Below, in pieces: positions 15,415 through 24,763 of a stretch of DNA of 64,000 bases. Source of the DNA: Bdellovibrio sp. ZAP7 (lineage in GTDB: Bacteria > Bdellovibrionota > Bdellovibrionia > Bdellovibrionales > Bdellovibrionaceae); NCBI RefSeq assembly GCF_006874645.1, contig NZ_CP030082.1, forward strand, positions 372,001-436,000. Direction: 5' to 3'. Numbering within the stretch: the stretch's first letter is position 1; each line of letters begins with the position of its first letter. The position numbers and the translations under genes are program-made. Below the pieces are notes generated by a model, which saw only the letters and a program-made list of their open reading frames with translations, did no database searches and was not told where the DNA came from.

Positions 15415-17088
15415 CTATGACTTTTTAATATAGTTAATGAAAGCAATAAATCCGATCCCCATGGCCAGACCAAACCCAATAAAGCTCATGGTTGGAATGC
15501 CTGCGATGTGGTTTTCCGTCGGATGAACGGAAATATAGGCGGAACTTAAAATCAAAGAACCAATGATCACGCCTAAGAATAGTAGATTAAAGGAAACCTC
15601 GAGGGACTTCTTTAAATCACTCAGTTCCGATATTTTGATGCGGAAGGAGTGATCCGGGCTGTTGATTTTTCTAAAATAGAAATTCAGCTGGCGAGGCAGG
15701 GCGTTTAGGAAGCTACGGGATTCGCGCGCAATTTGCGACATCTCATCCATCACTCTTGCGGGTCCCAATTGCGTTTTTGCCAAATCTCCAGCGAAAGCCA
15801 AGGAGTATTGAAGGAAATCGAAATCCTTATGAAGTTTTCGACCAATGCCTTCAATTGAAATAATGGATTTAAAGAACATCATAAGTTCTGTTGGAACTTT
15901 GATGTGATGTCTCGCCGCAATTCCTGATGATCTTAAAAGCAGTTTACCCAAATTAACGTTTTTAAGTGTCAATCCATAGTAAGGAGCGATTAATTCGCGC
16001 AATTCCTTGGCGAACAGATCCACATTCACTTGATCCGAGAAAGGAGCCAGGTCCACGTACTCAAACGCCAGGCGCTCGTAATCTTCAGTGGAAAGAGCCA
16101 ATAGCATATTGGCGATGGTGGCTTGAGTGCGTTTGTTTAAACGACCCACGACGCCGAAGTCGATCAACCCGATGTGATTGTCTGGCAGGATAAAGAAATT
16201 CCCGGCATGCAAATCACCGTGGAAAAGACCGTCTTCAAAGACCATTTGCAGATAAGCGCCCAAAGCGCGTTTGATCACCTCGTGGGAGTCAATGCCTTCA
16301 CGCATTGTGGGCTCTGCACTGAGGGGAACCCCGGGAAGAGCTTCCATGATTAAAACGCGCTCTGTGGAAAGATCCAGATGAACGCGTGGAATTTTGATCG
16401 TGACATCGTCTTTGAAATTTTCTTTAAAGCGGCGGATGTTATTTGCTTCCACGATAAAGTCCGTCTCAAGCTCCAGAGTTTTAAAATACTCCTGCACAAT
16501 CGCTTGAGGATTAAAGGGACGACTTTCTGGAACGTAGGTTTCCAAAAGATCTGAAAGCAAATACAGTACATTCAAATCATCATTGATCGTTTGAATGATA
16601 CCAGGGCGTTGAACTTTGATAACCACTTCTTCGCCAGTGGACAAGCGAGCTTTATGGACTTGAGCGATGCTGGCTGAACCCAGCGGTTCAGGATCGATAC
16701 TTGTAAAAGTCTTATAAAGCATCTCGCCGAATTCATCTTTTAAGACACCTTCAATAATCGAGAAGGGCAAAGGCTGAACACGGTCATGGAGTTTTTCGAA
16801 TTCATTAAGATAAGCTTCAGGAACCAAATCGGGACGAGTCGCTAAAAGTTGTCCCAACTTTACAAACGTGGGACCTAATTCTTCGAAGCTCATACGCATG
16901 CGCTCTGGCATTGAATAGGTTTCAATGTCAGAGGATGCGTTTAGACGGTCAATGATGAATCTACCGAGTTTTACCTTTTCCGCGACCTTGTGAAACCCGT
17001 GCTTTGCGAACACCCCGACTATCGTTCGAAGTCTCGCCGCGTTTTTTAGAGTCTTTCCGATTTGGCTTCCGGTCTTTAAGGCTGTCAC
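15415..17088 (-). CDS. ABC1/UbiB-family atypical kinase
   Basis: A 557-residue UbiB/AarF protein. Key motifs: KxGQ in FVKLGQLLATRPDL, the Ala-rich nucleotide loop LGSASIAQVHKARL, catalytic HGDLHAGNFFI, and metal-binding LIDFGVVG. Two C-terminal membrane segments follow (LLFLGVIIGSLILSSAYI and MSFIGFGLAMGIGFIAFI). Family members support ubiquinone or other isoprenoid lipid metabolism and have ATPase rather than protein-kinase activity. The start is set at a GTG (17088) with GGAG 8 bases upstream; an ATG at 17139 would add 17 residues. Either choice makes the gene overlap the rnr 3-prime end, by 128 bases here, in another frame. Confidence 0.88.
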   Translation of the reverse strand: MTALKTGSQIGKTLKNAARLRTIVGVFAKHGFHKVAEKVKLGRFIIDRLNASSDIETYSMPERMRMSFEELGPTFVKLGQLLATRPDLVPEAYLNEFEKLHDRVQPLPFSIIEGVLKDEFGEMLYKTFTSIDPEPLGSASIAQVHKARLSTGEEVVIKVQRPGIIQTINDDLNVLYLLSDLLETYVPESRPFNPQAIVQEYFKTLELETDFIVEANNIRRFKENFKDDVTIKIPRVHLDLSTERVLIMEALPGVPLSAEPTMREGIDSHEVIKRALGAYLQMVFEDGLFHGDLHAGNFFILPDNHIGLIDFGVVGRLNKRTQATIANMLLALSTEDYERLAFEYVDLAPFSDQVNVDLFAKELRELIAPYYGLTLKNVNLGKLLLRSSGIAARHHIKVPTELMMFFKSIISIEGIGRKLHKDFDFLQYSLAFAGDLAKTQLGPARVMDEMSQIARESRSFLNALPRQLNFYFRKINSPDHSFRIKISELSDLKKSLEVSFNLLFLGVIIGSLILSSAYISVHPTENHIAGIPTMSFIGFGLAMGIGFIAFINYIKKS

Positions 17089-19582
17089 TGTTCTTCTCCG
17101 AGTTTTCGTCATTATCACGAAGTTTGCTTTGCTCGGCAAACAGCAATTTCTTACTTAATTTCGGTTTGTCCTGAGAGTCTTCTCTATTGGCTTTGCGCAA
17201 CTCGGCGGGGCCCAAGATCATGCGGAGCAGACTCTCATCCGGTCCCTTTTTCTGTTGGTCTTCACCGGCTGGGCGGAATTGGAAAGCTTTCTGTTGCTTT
17301 TCTTCGCGTCCACCTTGTTCTTCGCGTTTATCACCAAAATAGCGTGATTTCTGATTTGGATTTCTGTTTTCGTTCTGAGTCTTTTTAGGGCCGCCACCGC
17401 GTTCTTGATCGCGACGATTTTTTTGGTCCTTATGACCTTTGCGATCTTCACGAACGCTGAAAGACTTTTCGTCCTTTGGTCCACGGCGATCCGTCTGACG
17501 ACGGTCATCACCACGACGGCGGTCTTCTCCGCTCCATTCGTTATTTTGTTTTTCTTTTTTACGCAGACGATTCAAATACTTTTCTGCAGACTTAGCGGCT
17601 GGGGATTTACCTTCGCCAGTTTCGTCGTCAAATTCCTCGTCCATTTCATCTTTGATTTCCATGCCAGCTTTAACAAAGTTAATTTGACCCAGTTCAGGAT
17701 CAGCGGCGGAAACTTGGATGCGGATGTTGTCACCGATATTATAAGACATTCCCGAACGCTTCGCGATCAAGCGCAGATTTTCTTCGTCGAATTCCCACTT
17801 GTCGTTACCAAGGTCATCCAGGCGAACCAGTCCATCGATATCGTATTCACGAAGCAGGACAAAGATACCAAACTTCGCTACGGAACTGATCATGCCATCA
17901 AACTCTTGGCCCAGGAATTTCTCCATGAAACGGGCTTTTTTGATCGATTGAACCTGACGTTCTGCTTTTGTGGATCTTTGCTCGGCCGCCGACAAAATCG
18001 TTCCTGCTGAAGCTAAATCATCTTCGCTCATCAAACGGTATTGATTGCTTTTCACCACTTGAGTTTTAAGCAACCGGTGGATGATCAAGTCCGGGTAACG
18101 ACGGATCGGAGAGGTAAAGTGAGCATAGAATTCAAAGCCCAAACCAAAGTGGCCCACATTGTTCGGGCTGTATTTGGCTTGGCTCATCGATCTTAATGTC
18201 AGGATATTTAGAATTTGGGCTTCGGGGCGGTTTTCAAACTCTTCCAAAGCTTTCGTCAGGCGTTTTTGCAATTTGCCCTGACCCAACTTCGTTTTACCAC
18301 CGAAAGTTGCCATGTACTTTTCAAGAGTGCGAATAGCCATTTCATTTGGTGGTTCATGGATACGGTAAAGAGCTGGAACATTTTTTCCATGAAGGAATTT
18401 TGCGACACCTACGTTTGCAGCAAGCATCATCTCTTCAATCAGGCGATGGGCGAAAAGGCGTTCAGAACGTTGAATATCGATTGGCACACCGGCACCATCG
18501 ATAACCAATTCAGTTTCAGGAATTTCAAGATCTAAAGAGCCTTCTTTGAATCTTTTCGCCATCAGAATCTTGGCAAGGTCGGCCAGGCGAAGAATATTGT
18601 CCTTCACATGGTTGAATTTTTCATCGCCATTGCCATCGATAACTTCTTGCGCTTGACCATAGGTAACGCGGGCCTTGCTTTCCATAACCGCTTCATAGAA
18701 TTCGGACTTGGTCATTTCACCATTAAAGTCGAACTGCATTTCTGCGACCATACAGAGGCGGGGAACGTGCGGATTCAGGGAGCAAAGTCCGTTACTTAGA
18801 ACTTCTGGGAGCATCGGCACCACAAAGTTCGGGAAGTAAACGGAAGTACCGCGTTCGTAAGCATCACGGTCAATTGCAGAACCCGTTTGCACATAATGGC
18901 TGACATCGGCAATGGCTACATAAAGAAGAAAGCCTTCGCCATTCATTTCCACATAGACAGCGTCATCGAAATCTTTCGCTGTCGCGCCGTCAATCGTGAT
19001 TAAATCAAGATCGCGCAAATCTGTACGGCCTTTATAATCTTTTTCTTCGGGAACTTCCTTAAAGCGTTTTGCTTCTTCTAAAGTATCTGCTGAAAATTCC
19101 TGAGGAATGTTAGAGGACAAAATTACGCGCTTAATATCAGTCAAAGGATCTAAAGCATCTCCGATGACAGAGGTCACTTTACCGGTAAAGGATTTACCAC
19201 TTTCAGGGTAAGTCAGAACTTCGGCCGCAACCAATTCCTTATCTTTAGCCTGCATGGAGTCTTCTATTTTGATCTTAAGATCCTGCCCCCAGCCCTTGCC
19301 TTCATCACGCAAGATTCCGATTTTATCGTTTAAGCGATAAAATCGACCGACAAAAGTTTTTGTTCCTCTTTGTACGACACGAATGATCTCGCCACGGAAA
19401 CGATCACTGTTTTTTTCAGGATAGACTTCGACGGTGACCTTATCGTTGGTCATCACGCCTTCCATAGAATTGCGGGGAATATAAACGTCAGGGTGTTCCT
19501 TATCTTCTGGGATAAAGAAACCGAAGCCATCTGGATGTCTTTTGATTGTGCCGGTAAGGATGGACTTTTTATGAGTGCTCAA
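16961..19582 (-). CDS. rnr: Ribonuclease R
   Basis: An 873-residue 3-to-5 exoribonuclease that degrades structured RNA. Domains in order: cold-shock OB folds (about residues 1-150, starting GTIKRHPDGFGFFIP), the RNB catalytic domain with IDGATAKDFDDAVYVE holding the metal-binding aspartates, an S1 domain (FDGMISSVAKFGIFVLL) near 610-690, and a long basic tail rich in Arg, Lys, Gly and Asp (about 700-873). The start codon is TTG at 19582, read from AAGGAAG 6 bases upstream. The tail region overlaps the start of the kinase gene by 128 bases. Confidence 0.97.
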   Translation of the reverse strand: MSTHKKSILTGTIKRHPDGFGFFIPEDKEHPDVYIPRNSMEGVMTNDKVTVEVYPEKNSDRFRGEIIRVVQRGTKTFVGRFYRLNDKIGILRDEGKGWGQDLKIKIEDSMQAKDKELVAAEVLTYPESGKSFTGKVTSVIGDALDPLTDIKRVILSSNIPQEFSADTLEEAKRFKEVPEEKDYKGRTDLRDLDLITIDGATAKDFDDAVYVEMNGEGFLLYVAIADVSHYVQTGSAIDRDAYERGTSVYFPNFVVPMLPEVLSNGLCSLNPHVPRLCMVAEMQFDFNGEMTKSEFYEAVMESKARVTYGQAQEVIDGNGDEKFNHVKDNILRLADLAKILMAKRFKEGSLDLEIPETELVIDGAGVPIDIQRSERLFAHRLIEEMMLAANVGVAKFLHGKNVPALYRIHEPPNEMAIRTLEKYMATFGGKTKLGQGKLQKRLTKALEEFENRPEAQILNILTLRSMSQAKYSPNNVGHFGLGFEFYAHFTSPIRRYPDLIIHRLLKTQVVKSNQYRLMSEDDLASAGTILSAAEQRSTKAERQVQSIKKARFMEKFLGQEFDGMISSVAKFGIFVLLREYDIDGLVRLDDLGNDKWEFDEENLRLIAKRSGMSYNIGDNIRIQVSAADPELGQINFVKAGMEIKDEMDEEFDDETGEGKSPAAKSAEKYLNRLRKKEKQNNEWSGEDRRRGDDRRQTDRRGPKDEKSFSVREDRKGHKDQKNRRDQERGGGPKKTQNENRNPNQKSRYFGDKREEQGGREEKQQKAFQFRPAGEDQQKKGPDESLLRMILGPAELRKANREDSQDKPKLSKKLLFAEQSKLRDNDENSEKNSDSLKDRKPNRKDSKKRGETSNDSRGVRKARVSQGRGKGKTR

Positions 19583-19635
19583 GGTTGCTTCCTTTACTAA
19601 GAATTATGGTAGCACACTTGATGGGGATGTCGAAA

Positions 19636-19662
19636 AAAAAGGGACCCCGAGGGTCCCTTTTT
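19636..19662 (-). terminator. Terminator after the barrel gene at 19670
   Basis: AAAAAGGGACCC, loop CGA, GGGTCCCTTTTT: symmetrical, with an A/T run on both sides. It ends the leftward barrel transcript before rnr. Confidence 0.9.
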
Positions 19663-19669
19663 GCGGGAA

Positions 19670-20740
19670 TTAGAATTTTGCTAAAACACCCAGTGTTAAC
19701 AGTTGGGCATTTTCGGTTGAATTACCGTCGGTATCGGTGAAACATTTTTCATCGGCGTGATCGGCACGGTATTCTAGGTATACATTTAAGTTCGGATTTA
19801 ACTCGATTTTGTCATTCAAAGTCAGAGAATTAACTTTATCGGCACTTCCATATACAAGAGTATCAAATTCTCTTAAGTGCATTGCTCCGCGCACCATTTC
19901 ATAGCGTGCCGCGAAGGAATTGTTCCAAAGCTTATAGTTAACAACAACGCCCAAATCGTCTGACCAACCCGCAACATCGTTGTCAGGCTTATATGTTTTA
20001 GAGTCGTACATTGCTGCTATCATCCAAGAATCATTGATGCGGTAAGAAGCCCAAACATTGCTTGATGTGTTTTCCGCAGTGCCTGTTGTCGGTGAAAGGG
20101 CTGCGTCTTTACCGAAATAATAGGCAGCAAACCATTGCAAGTCACCGAACGCACCGTTCGCAGAAAGCTCGGTCGTTTTTGTTGGTGTATAGTCGTCGCC
20201 GTACATATTGTATTTAGATTGGTTGTAAGTAGAAACAGTTGCCGTCAACAGGTCGCTCATCACGTATCGTGCGCGCAAGCCTTCGCCGTAGCCTGGTGTG
20301 ATTCCCTGGAATGCAATCGAGTATCCGTAAAACAAATTTTCTGATCTCAAAACAGATTCATAACCCATTGTCGTCAGGAAACGACCCGCACCTATATATA
20401 GATTCGGAAGAGGTTTATAGTACACCTCAACTTGGTCCAGCATTCCAAGGTTGCTTGTGGACTTAACTTCTGCAGGTGTTGTCGCAGTTACATAAGTTGT
20501 TGGTGTGTAAACCAAGCGTGCTAAAACATAGAATTGTTCTGTCTCTTTTTTTGCCAAGATCTGGCTCGTGTTAATCCTGTAAGTTTCATTCGAAGCAGAG
20601 CCGGAAAATGGCAGTGAATTGACATCCAAAAAGTTGTAATCAAATGCGATCTCACCATTCACCGTGATTCCACCAATATCAGCGGCATTCGCAAAAGAAG
20701 CAGCAAGAGTCATGAATGCCAATAACTTGAAAATTCGCAC
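19670..20740 (-). CDS. Outer-membrane beta-barrel protein, porin-like
   Basis: A 356-residue protein with signal peptide (MRIFKLLAFMTLAASFANA) and many alternating amphipathic strands, ending in LGVLAKF with the terminal Phe expected for BAM-inserted barrels. Sequence such as LDQVEVYYKPLPNLYIGAGRF, and the long mature region with few cysteines, point to a general porin or channel of the beta-barrel porin type. I cannot assign a substrate. Two cysteines near the end may not be paired. It has its own terminator (19636) and is divergent from the major porin at 21261 across 520 bases. Confidence 0.8.
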   Translation of the reverse strand: MRIFKLLAFMTLAASFANAADIGGITVNGEIAFDYNFLDVNSLPFSGSASNETYRINTSQILAKKETEQFYVLARLVYTPTTYVTATTPAEVKSTSNLGMLDQVEVYYKPLPNLYIGAGRFLTTMGYESVLRSENLFYGYSIAFQGITPGYGEGLRARYVMSDLLTATVSTYNQSKYNMYGDDYTPTKTTELSANGAFGDLQWFAAYYFGKDAALSPTTGTAENTSSNVWASYRINDSWMIAAMYDSKTYKPDNDVAGWSDDLGVVVNYKLWNNSFAARYEMVRGAMHLREFDTLVYGSADKVNSLTLNDKIELNPNLNVYLEYRADHADEKCFTDTDGNSTENAQLLTLGVLAKF

Positions 20741-21260
20741 CGGGTTTCTCCTTTATATGTTTTGTTTATTGGATTCGTTCACACTCGGTTTGTCATTTCT
20801 CTGCTGAGAGATAAGACCTAGGTCCAGTCAAATGACATACTCATGATATGTTACTAGACCATCAGCGAGGTTCTTAAGACTAGATTGGGATTTTGCGTCA
20901 ATCAAAGTTGTTTTGGCCCTAAGTAAACAACAATTTTTATGTGGATATCTTGAACTTTGTTGTGCGTACGAGTTGGGTTTTCAGAATGATTTGTCTGCAT
21001 AAAAATCGCTGCCCTCGCGGATTTGCGTGGAGTGAGTTCGAAAATATTTTGAGGTCATTTTTTGAGAAACATAAAAATATTGATGATCAAAACTTTTTGC
21101 TTCCGGCGAAGTAATTACTCCATTTTTTGTATGATTCACGTGTTTCCCGGCATTTTTGTTGTTGATCTTGCCGAAGGTCCTATTTAGCATTTTTTGTATA
21201 AACAAAGCTTTTAAACGAATTGAAAGTTCAAATTTGCAACGAAATTGAAAGGATGCATTT
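20741..21260. other. 520-base divergent AT-rich region upstream of the porin gene
   Basis: No convincing gene; a 74-codon minus-strand ORF at 20981-21205 has neither a ribosome site nor protein-like composition. The region is AT-rich. CGGCA and TGCCG bracket a 16-base stretch around 21150-21176. TATAAA near 21199 could be a -10 box for the rightward porin but has no good -35. The ribosome site GAAAGGATGCATTT sits ahead of the ATG. Length and AT content suggest a regulated promoter with a long leader. Confidence 0.4.
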
Positions 21261-22355
21261 ATGAAAAAACTCTTAGTATTAGCAGCGACTTTTGCAGCTA
21301 GCTCGGCTTTCGCAGGTGTTAAATTGGAAGTACGTTCTGACTACGTTAACACGGCAGACTACTCTGCAGCTAACGGCGCAAACGTAGCTGGTTCTTCTTT
21401 GTTCACTCCGAATGTAGCTCGTCTTTACTTGAACGGTAACGTTGGTGAAGCAGTTGTTGAATCTGCTTGGAACTTGCGTTCTTTCGAAGCGTTCGTAGAT
21501 TCTACTGGCGATCTTCATAAAAACATGACTGTTGATAAATTCGTTGACCACCTTTGGGCTGGTAAAGGAATGGGCGCATGGATGTTCAAAGCTGGTAAGC
21601 TTGAAGTGAACACTGGTGGTTTTGAGCGTCAAAAAACTCTACACGGTGACACTTACCTTACTTCTATGGCGAACAGCGGTGTTGGTGCTAACTCAACTGC
21701 AACTTCTTCTGACGTAGCTCTTATCGCTAACCCAGAAAACTCTTCTGGTATCTCTGCTGGTTACACAATCACTGAGAACCACAAGTTGGAAGCTCAAGTA
21801 ACTAACCAAACTAACACGACTACAGTTGATGGCGGCGTTCGTTCTACTGATAAACGTCACAACATGGGTTTGAACTACCTTGGTTCTTTCATCGACAAAA
21901 TGTTGGTTCTTAACTTGAACTACACTTCTGGCGCTGGCGACGTAGTTGGTACTGGTCATGAGCAAAGCTTCACAGCTGCATCTCTTCGTGTAGCTCCAAT
22001 GGCTGATTTGACTATCGACCTTGAGTACTTCGGTAACGTAGACAAAGCTACTACTACTGCAACTACTATTGAAAGAAAAACGAACTCAACTATCGTTGAA
22101 GCTCGTTACAACATCAACGGTTGGATCCCAGTTCTTAAGTACGAAATGTCTGAAAACAAATCAGACACTGCTTCTGAGCAATTCAAACGCGATGCTTTCG
22201 CAGTTGCTCTTGAGTACGTACCTAAAGCTGACGAAGCTTTCCGTTACCACGTAGCTTACACGTCTATCAAAGACAAAGATTTCTCAACTGCTGGTGATTC
22301 TACTAAAAACGTGATCACTGTTGGTTTCAAATACACTGGCGACATGGCTAAGTAA
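21261..22355 (+). CDS. Porin-like outer-membrane protein (probably abundant)
   Basis: A 364-residue barrel protein with signal peptide (MKKLLVLAATFAASSAFA). Strand pairs such as AVVESAWNLRSFEAFV, LVLNLNYTSGAG and FRYHVAYTSIKD run through the mature protein. Codons are strongly biased (GCT, AAC, GTT, CGT, ACT), unlike its neighbours, which points to very high expression, as for a major outer-membrane protein. The protein at 36889 is a paralogue and shares the FRYHVAY stretch and nearby residues. The end (VGFKYTGDMAK) lacks the terminal Phe, so membrane insertion signals are atypical. A strong bidirectional terminator follows. Confidence 0.82.
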   Translation: MKKLLVLAATFAASSAFAGVKLEVRSDYVNTADYSAANGANVAGSSLFTPNVARLYLNGNVGEAVVESAWNLRSFEAFVDSTGDLHKNMTVDKFVDHLWAGKGMGAWMFKAGKLEVNTGGFERQKTLHGDTYLTSMANSGVGANSTATSSDVALIANPENSSGISAGYTITENHKLEAQVTNQTNTTTVDGGVRSTDKRHNMGLNYLGSFIDKMLVLNLNYTSGAGDVVGTGHEQSFTAASLRVAPMADLTIDLEYFGNVDKATTTATTIERKTNSTIVEARYNINGWIPVLKYEMSENKSDTASEQFKRDAFAVALEYVPKADEAFRYHVAYTSIKDKDFSTAGDSTKNVITVGFKYTGDMAK

Positions 22356-22381
22356 TTTGATTCTCACAAGCTGAGGTCATA

Positions 22382-22412
22382 AAAAAAGCCCAGGGCAACC
22401 TGGGCTTTTTTG
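22382..22412. terminator. Bidirectional terminator after the porin gene
   Basis: AAAAAAGCCCAGG, loop GCAA, CCTGGGCTTTTTT. It serves the rightward porin and also the leftward gene ending at 22436. Confidence 0.93.
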
Positions 22413-22435
22413 CGTTTAGAATATTGAAAAACCGA

Positions 22436-22870
22436 TTACTTGGATTTCGGCAAAGACTGGATGCTGGCATCCAAGATACTAGAAACATCTTTTGCATGCT
22501 TCATATCGAACTTATTTTCGAGTGAAGTGTAGTCTGCTTCTGCTGCAAACAATGCCTGACCGCGGCTTACAGTTTGGCTGCCAACTTTTACTTCATCTAA
22601 AAATTTTGATTTTTCAGCCAGAACCATAATTTTCTCTCTGATTTCGCCAAGCTTTTCCGCTTTTGCCAGTTCGGCTTCAGCAGTTTGTGTTTTGCTGATT
22701 TGGTTCTCGATCATGGCATCGTTCATGAGCATGTCATCGGAACTCATGATGGAATCTTCCTCAGAAGCTTCCGTTTTTGTACGTTGATTTTCATCATAAG
22801 CTGATGCCATCGCTTTAACAGAACCCAACAACATGACGATCGCCATCGCAAGCATTACTCTCTTTTTCAT
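22436..22870 (-). CDS. Small periplasmic coiled-coil protein, function unknown
   Basis: A 144-residue exported protein with signal peptide (MKKRVMLAMAIVMLLGSVKAMA). The mature part is almost entirely charged and helical: an acidic first half (DEDS-rich and Met-rich around residues 38-55) and a heptad-like coil (about 55-105, AELAKAEKLGEIREKIMVLA). No cysteines, no known domain. AGGGAGAGATCT precedes the ATG on this strand. It stands alone between the porin gene and the chemoreceptor. A chaperone-like or scaffolding role is possible but only inferred. Confidence 0.7.
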   Translation of the reverse strand: MKKRVMLAMAIVMLLGSVKAMASAYDENQRTKTEASEEDSIMSSDDMLMNDAMIENQISKTQTAEAELAKAEKLGEIREKIMVLAEKSKFLDEVKVGSQTVSRGQALFAAEADYTSLENKFDMKHAKDVSSILDASIQSLPKSK

Positions 22871-22967
22871 AGATCTCTCCCTTTAGTTATAAGAACCCAT
22901 CTTTATCTGTGCGAGGGCTGTGCCTGGTTATTAAGGAATAGGGGGGCTTTGACGGCGAAAAAGTTAA

Positions 22968-22993
22968 ACAGGAGCCGTTAAATGGCTCCTGTT
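22968..22993 (-). terminator. Terminator of the chemoreceptor gene
   Basis: AACAGGAGCC / GGCTCCTGTT with a 7-base loop; on the minus strand it is followed by TAACTTTTT. It lies 31 bases past the chemoreceptor stop. Confidence 0.75.
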
Positions 22994-23024
22994 GATGGAT
23001 GTTGTCTTATTATGAGATTGGTAA

Positions 23025-24539
23025 TTAGCCTGCCTTTTCAAGCAGTTCGGTGCGTTTCAAAGGGGTGCTATTGTGCGAAAGCTGAGGCACAGTTATCTCG
23101 TTTTGTTCGGCGTGGCTTTGGCCACGAATTGCGTAGGCGAGTTCCTGAATAACGTTACTTAAGCTTTCCGCTTGAGCGGCTAACTCTTCTGATGAGGCAG
23201 CAGCCTCTTCGGATGATGCCGCGTTGATTTGAGTTGTTTGATCAAGCTGATTTAAGGCTTTGCTGATTTGCTCAATGCCATTTGATTGTTCCATACTTGC
23301 TGAGGAAATTTCCTGGTTTAGCGCAGATACCTTTATTACAGAGTTTAGAATTTCGGCCAAGACCGCCGCACTTTTTTGGGCTTGTCCGCTGCCAGTATCA
23401 ATTCGTGTGACACTGGAGCGGATTAATTCGCCAATATCTTTGGCTGCAGCTGAACTTCGTTGCGATAGCGCGCGTACAGCCTCTGCAACGACCGCAAAAC
23501 CTTTGCCTTGCTCTCCCGCTCGGGCGGCTTCAACTGCTGCGTTAAGGGCCAATAGGTTCGTTTGAAAGGCAATATCGTCGATGACCGCGATGATATCGTT
23601 AATCTTTTTGGAATCCGCAGCGATATCCGTCATGGATTGAGAAAGAGCATTCATCTCGCCTTCGCCACGTTTGGCTATTTCGCTGGTATCACTGGATAGC
23701 TTTGCTGCCGCAGCGGCATTTTCGGAATTAATTTTGACCATCGATGAGAGTTCCTCGATGGTGGCAACAGATTCCTCCAAAGAGGCGGCCTGTTCGGTCG
23801 TAGCTTCGGACAATTCTGTCGCAGCCGTGGCGATTTGATCGGAGGCAGAAGAAACCTCTCGGGAAGAAAGAGTGAGGTTGCTAATCACCCCGTTGATCGA
23901 CTTGCTCAGTTTATATAAGACGATCCCAGCAATGCCGCCGCCGATGATCATTGAAAGAGCGGTCGCCAAAAGCATCATAAGGCGAGCTTCTTTGTACTGC
24001 TCAGACATATGAATAACTTCTTCCTGCATTTTCTTTTCGTTGCGGTCCACCGTTGAATCAATAATAGCTTCACCATTCAGACGAAGGTCCCTATTGGCGA
24101 CCGTGCTGATCTTGGAGGCCTCGTCTTTATTGCCGGCTTGTACATGCCTGCGAAGTTCTTGAGAGTTTTCCCACCAGGTACCATAGACGGCTTTGAATTT
24201 TGTCAGTTCTTCTTTTCCAACTTCAGTTGAGATCGCAATCAGTTCGTCGATCTTTTTTAAAAGTTCGTCGTGACGTTTATTCATTCTCTCTTCAATAATC
24301 GCGACGTCCTTTTTGTCTTCCACCAGAATATAATTCTTTTCATTGATCAACTGAATATAAAACAACCCCCGGATATCTTTGATTAAAGAGACTCGGGCAC
24401 TTTTTTCGTGAACCAATGCGTGAATTGCGTCGTTCATATGTCCTAGCTTGGATAACCCGATTCCAGTGATAGAAAGGGAACCTGCAAGTAAGATTCCCAT
24501 GACGAAAATCATTTTAAAATTAAGACTTCTGTTTTTCAT
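23025..24539 (-). CDS. Methyl-accepting chemotaxis protein, apparently without a full HAMP domain
   Basis: A 504-residue chemoreceptor from the ATG at 24539 (GGAGAAATTTAG upstream; an ATG at 24566 would add nine residues). Order: first membrane segment (about 8-30), a helical periplasmic sensor of about 150 residues (four-helix-bundle type), second membrane segment (about 180-205, [20 protein letters not shown]), then the cytoplasmic coil with the conserved tip [20 protein letters not shown] and [12 protein letters not shown]. Only about 25 residues lie between the membrane and the methylation helix, less than a normal HAMP of about 50. It relays an unknown ligand to CheW/CheA; no che genes are in the window. 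Confidence 0.93.
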   Translation of the reverse strand: MKNRSLNFKMIFVMGILLAGSLSITGIGLSKLGHMNDAIHALVHEKSARVSLIKDIRGLFYIQLINEKNYILVEDKKDVAIIEERMNKRHDELLKKIDELIAISTEVGKEELTKFKAVYGTWWENSQELRRHVQAGNKDEASKISTVANRDLRLNGEAIIDSTVDRNEKKMQEEVIHMSEQYKEARLMMLLATALSMIIGGGIAGIVLYKLSKSINGVISNLTLSSREVSSASDQIATAATELSEATTEQAASLEESVATIEELSSMVKINSENAAAAAKLSSDTSEIAKRGEGEMNALSQSMTDIAADSKKINDIIAVIDDIAFQTNLLALNAAVEAARAGEQGKGFAVVAEAVRALSQRSSAAAKDIGELIRSSVTRIDTGSGQAQKSAAVLAEILNSVIKVSALNQEISSASMEQSNGIEQISKALNQLDQTTQINAASSEEAAASSEELAAQAESLSNVIQELAYAIRGQSHAEQNEITVPQLSHNSTPLKRTELLEKAG

Positions 24540-24734
24540 TCTAAATTTCTCCATTGGAGTTCTCATCGGAAATGTTCTATTTAGAATAAATTAAATTTCG
24601 ATTACAAAGTTCAGATGTGACCTCTCTGGCAATCAAGTTTTCTTGATGTCAGAGTAAAACAACATTTGTTAAGGCTGTTCGTCGTGAATATGCTGCTAAG
24701 TTCTCCACGCCCGTTGGAGAGAATGTGAAAAAAA

Positions 24735-24755
24735 AGGCCGCTTTGGGAGCGGCCT
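24735..24755 (-). terminator. Terminator of the nucleoside importer / nuclease operon
   Basis: AGGCCGCT / AGCGGCCT with a 5-base loop; on the minus strand a run of T follows. It lies 9 bases past the nuclease stop. Confidence 0.9.
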
Positions 24756-24763
24756 AAATCTAA

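Noticed and set aside
20981-21205. A 74-codon minus-strand ORF in the divergent region before the major porin
   Set aside because: No ribosome site, AT-driven composition, no recognisable motif.
21279-21965. Antisense ORFs inside the major porin gene
   Set aside because: They stay open because the porin uses a few codons that avoid stop codons on the other strand.
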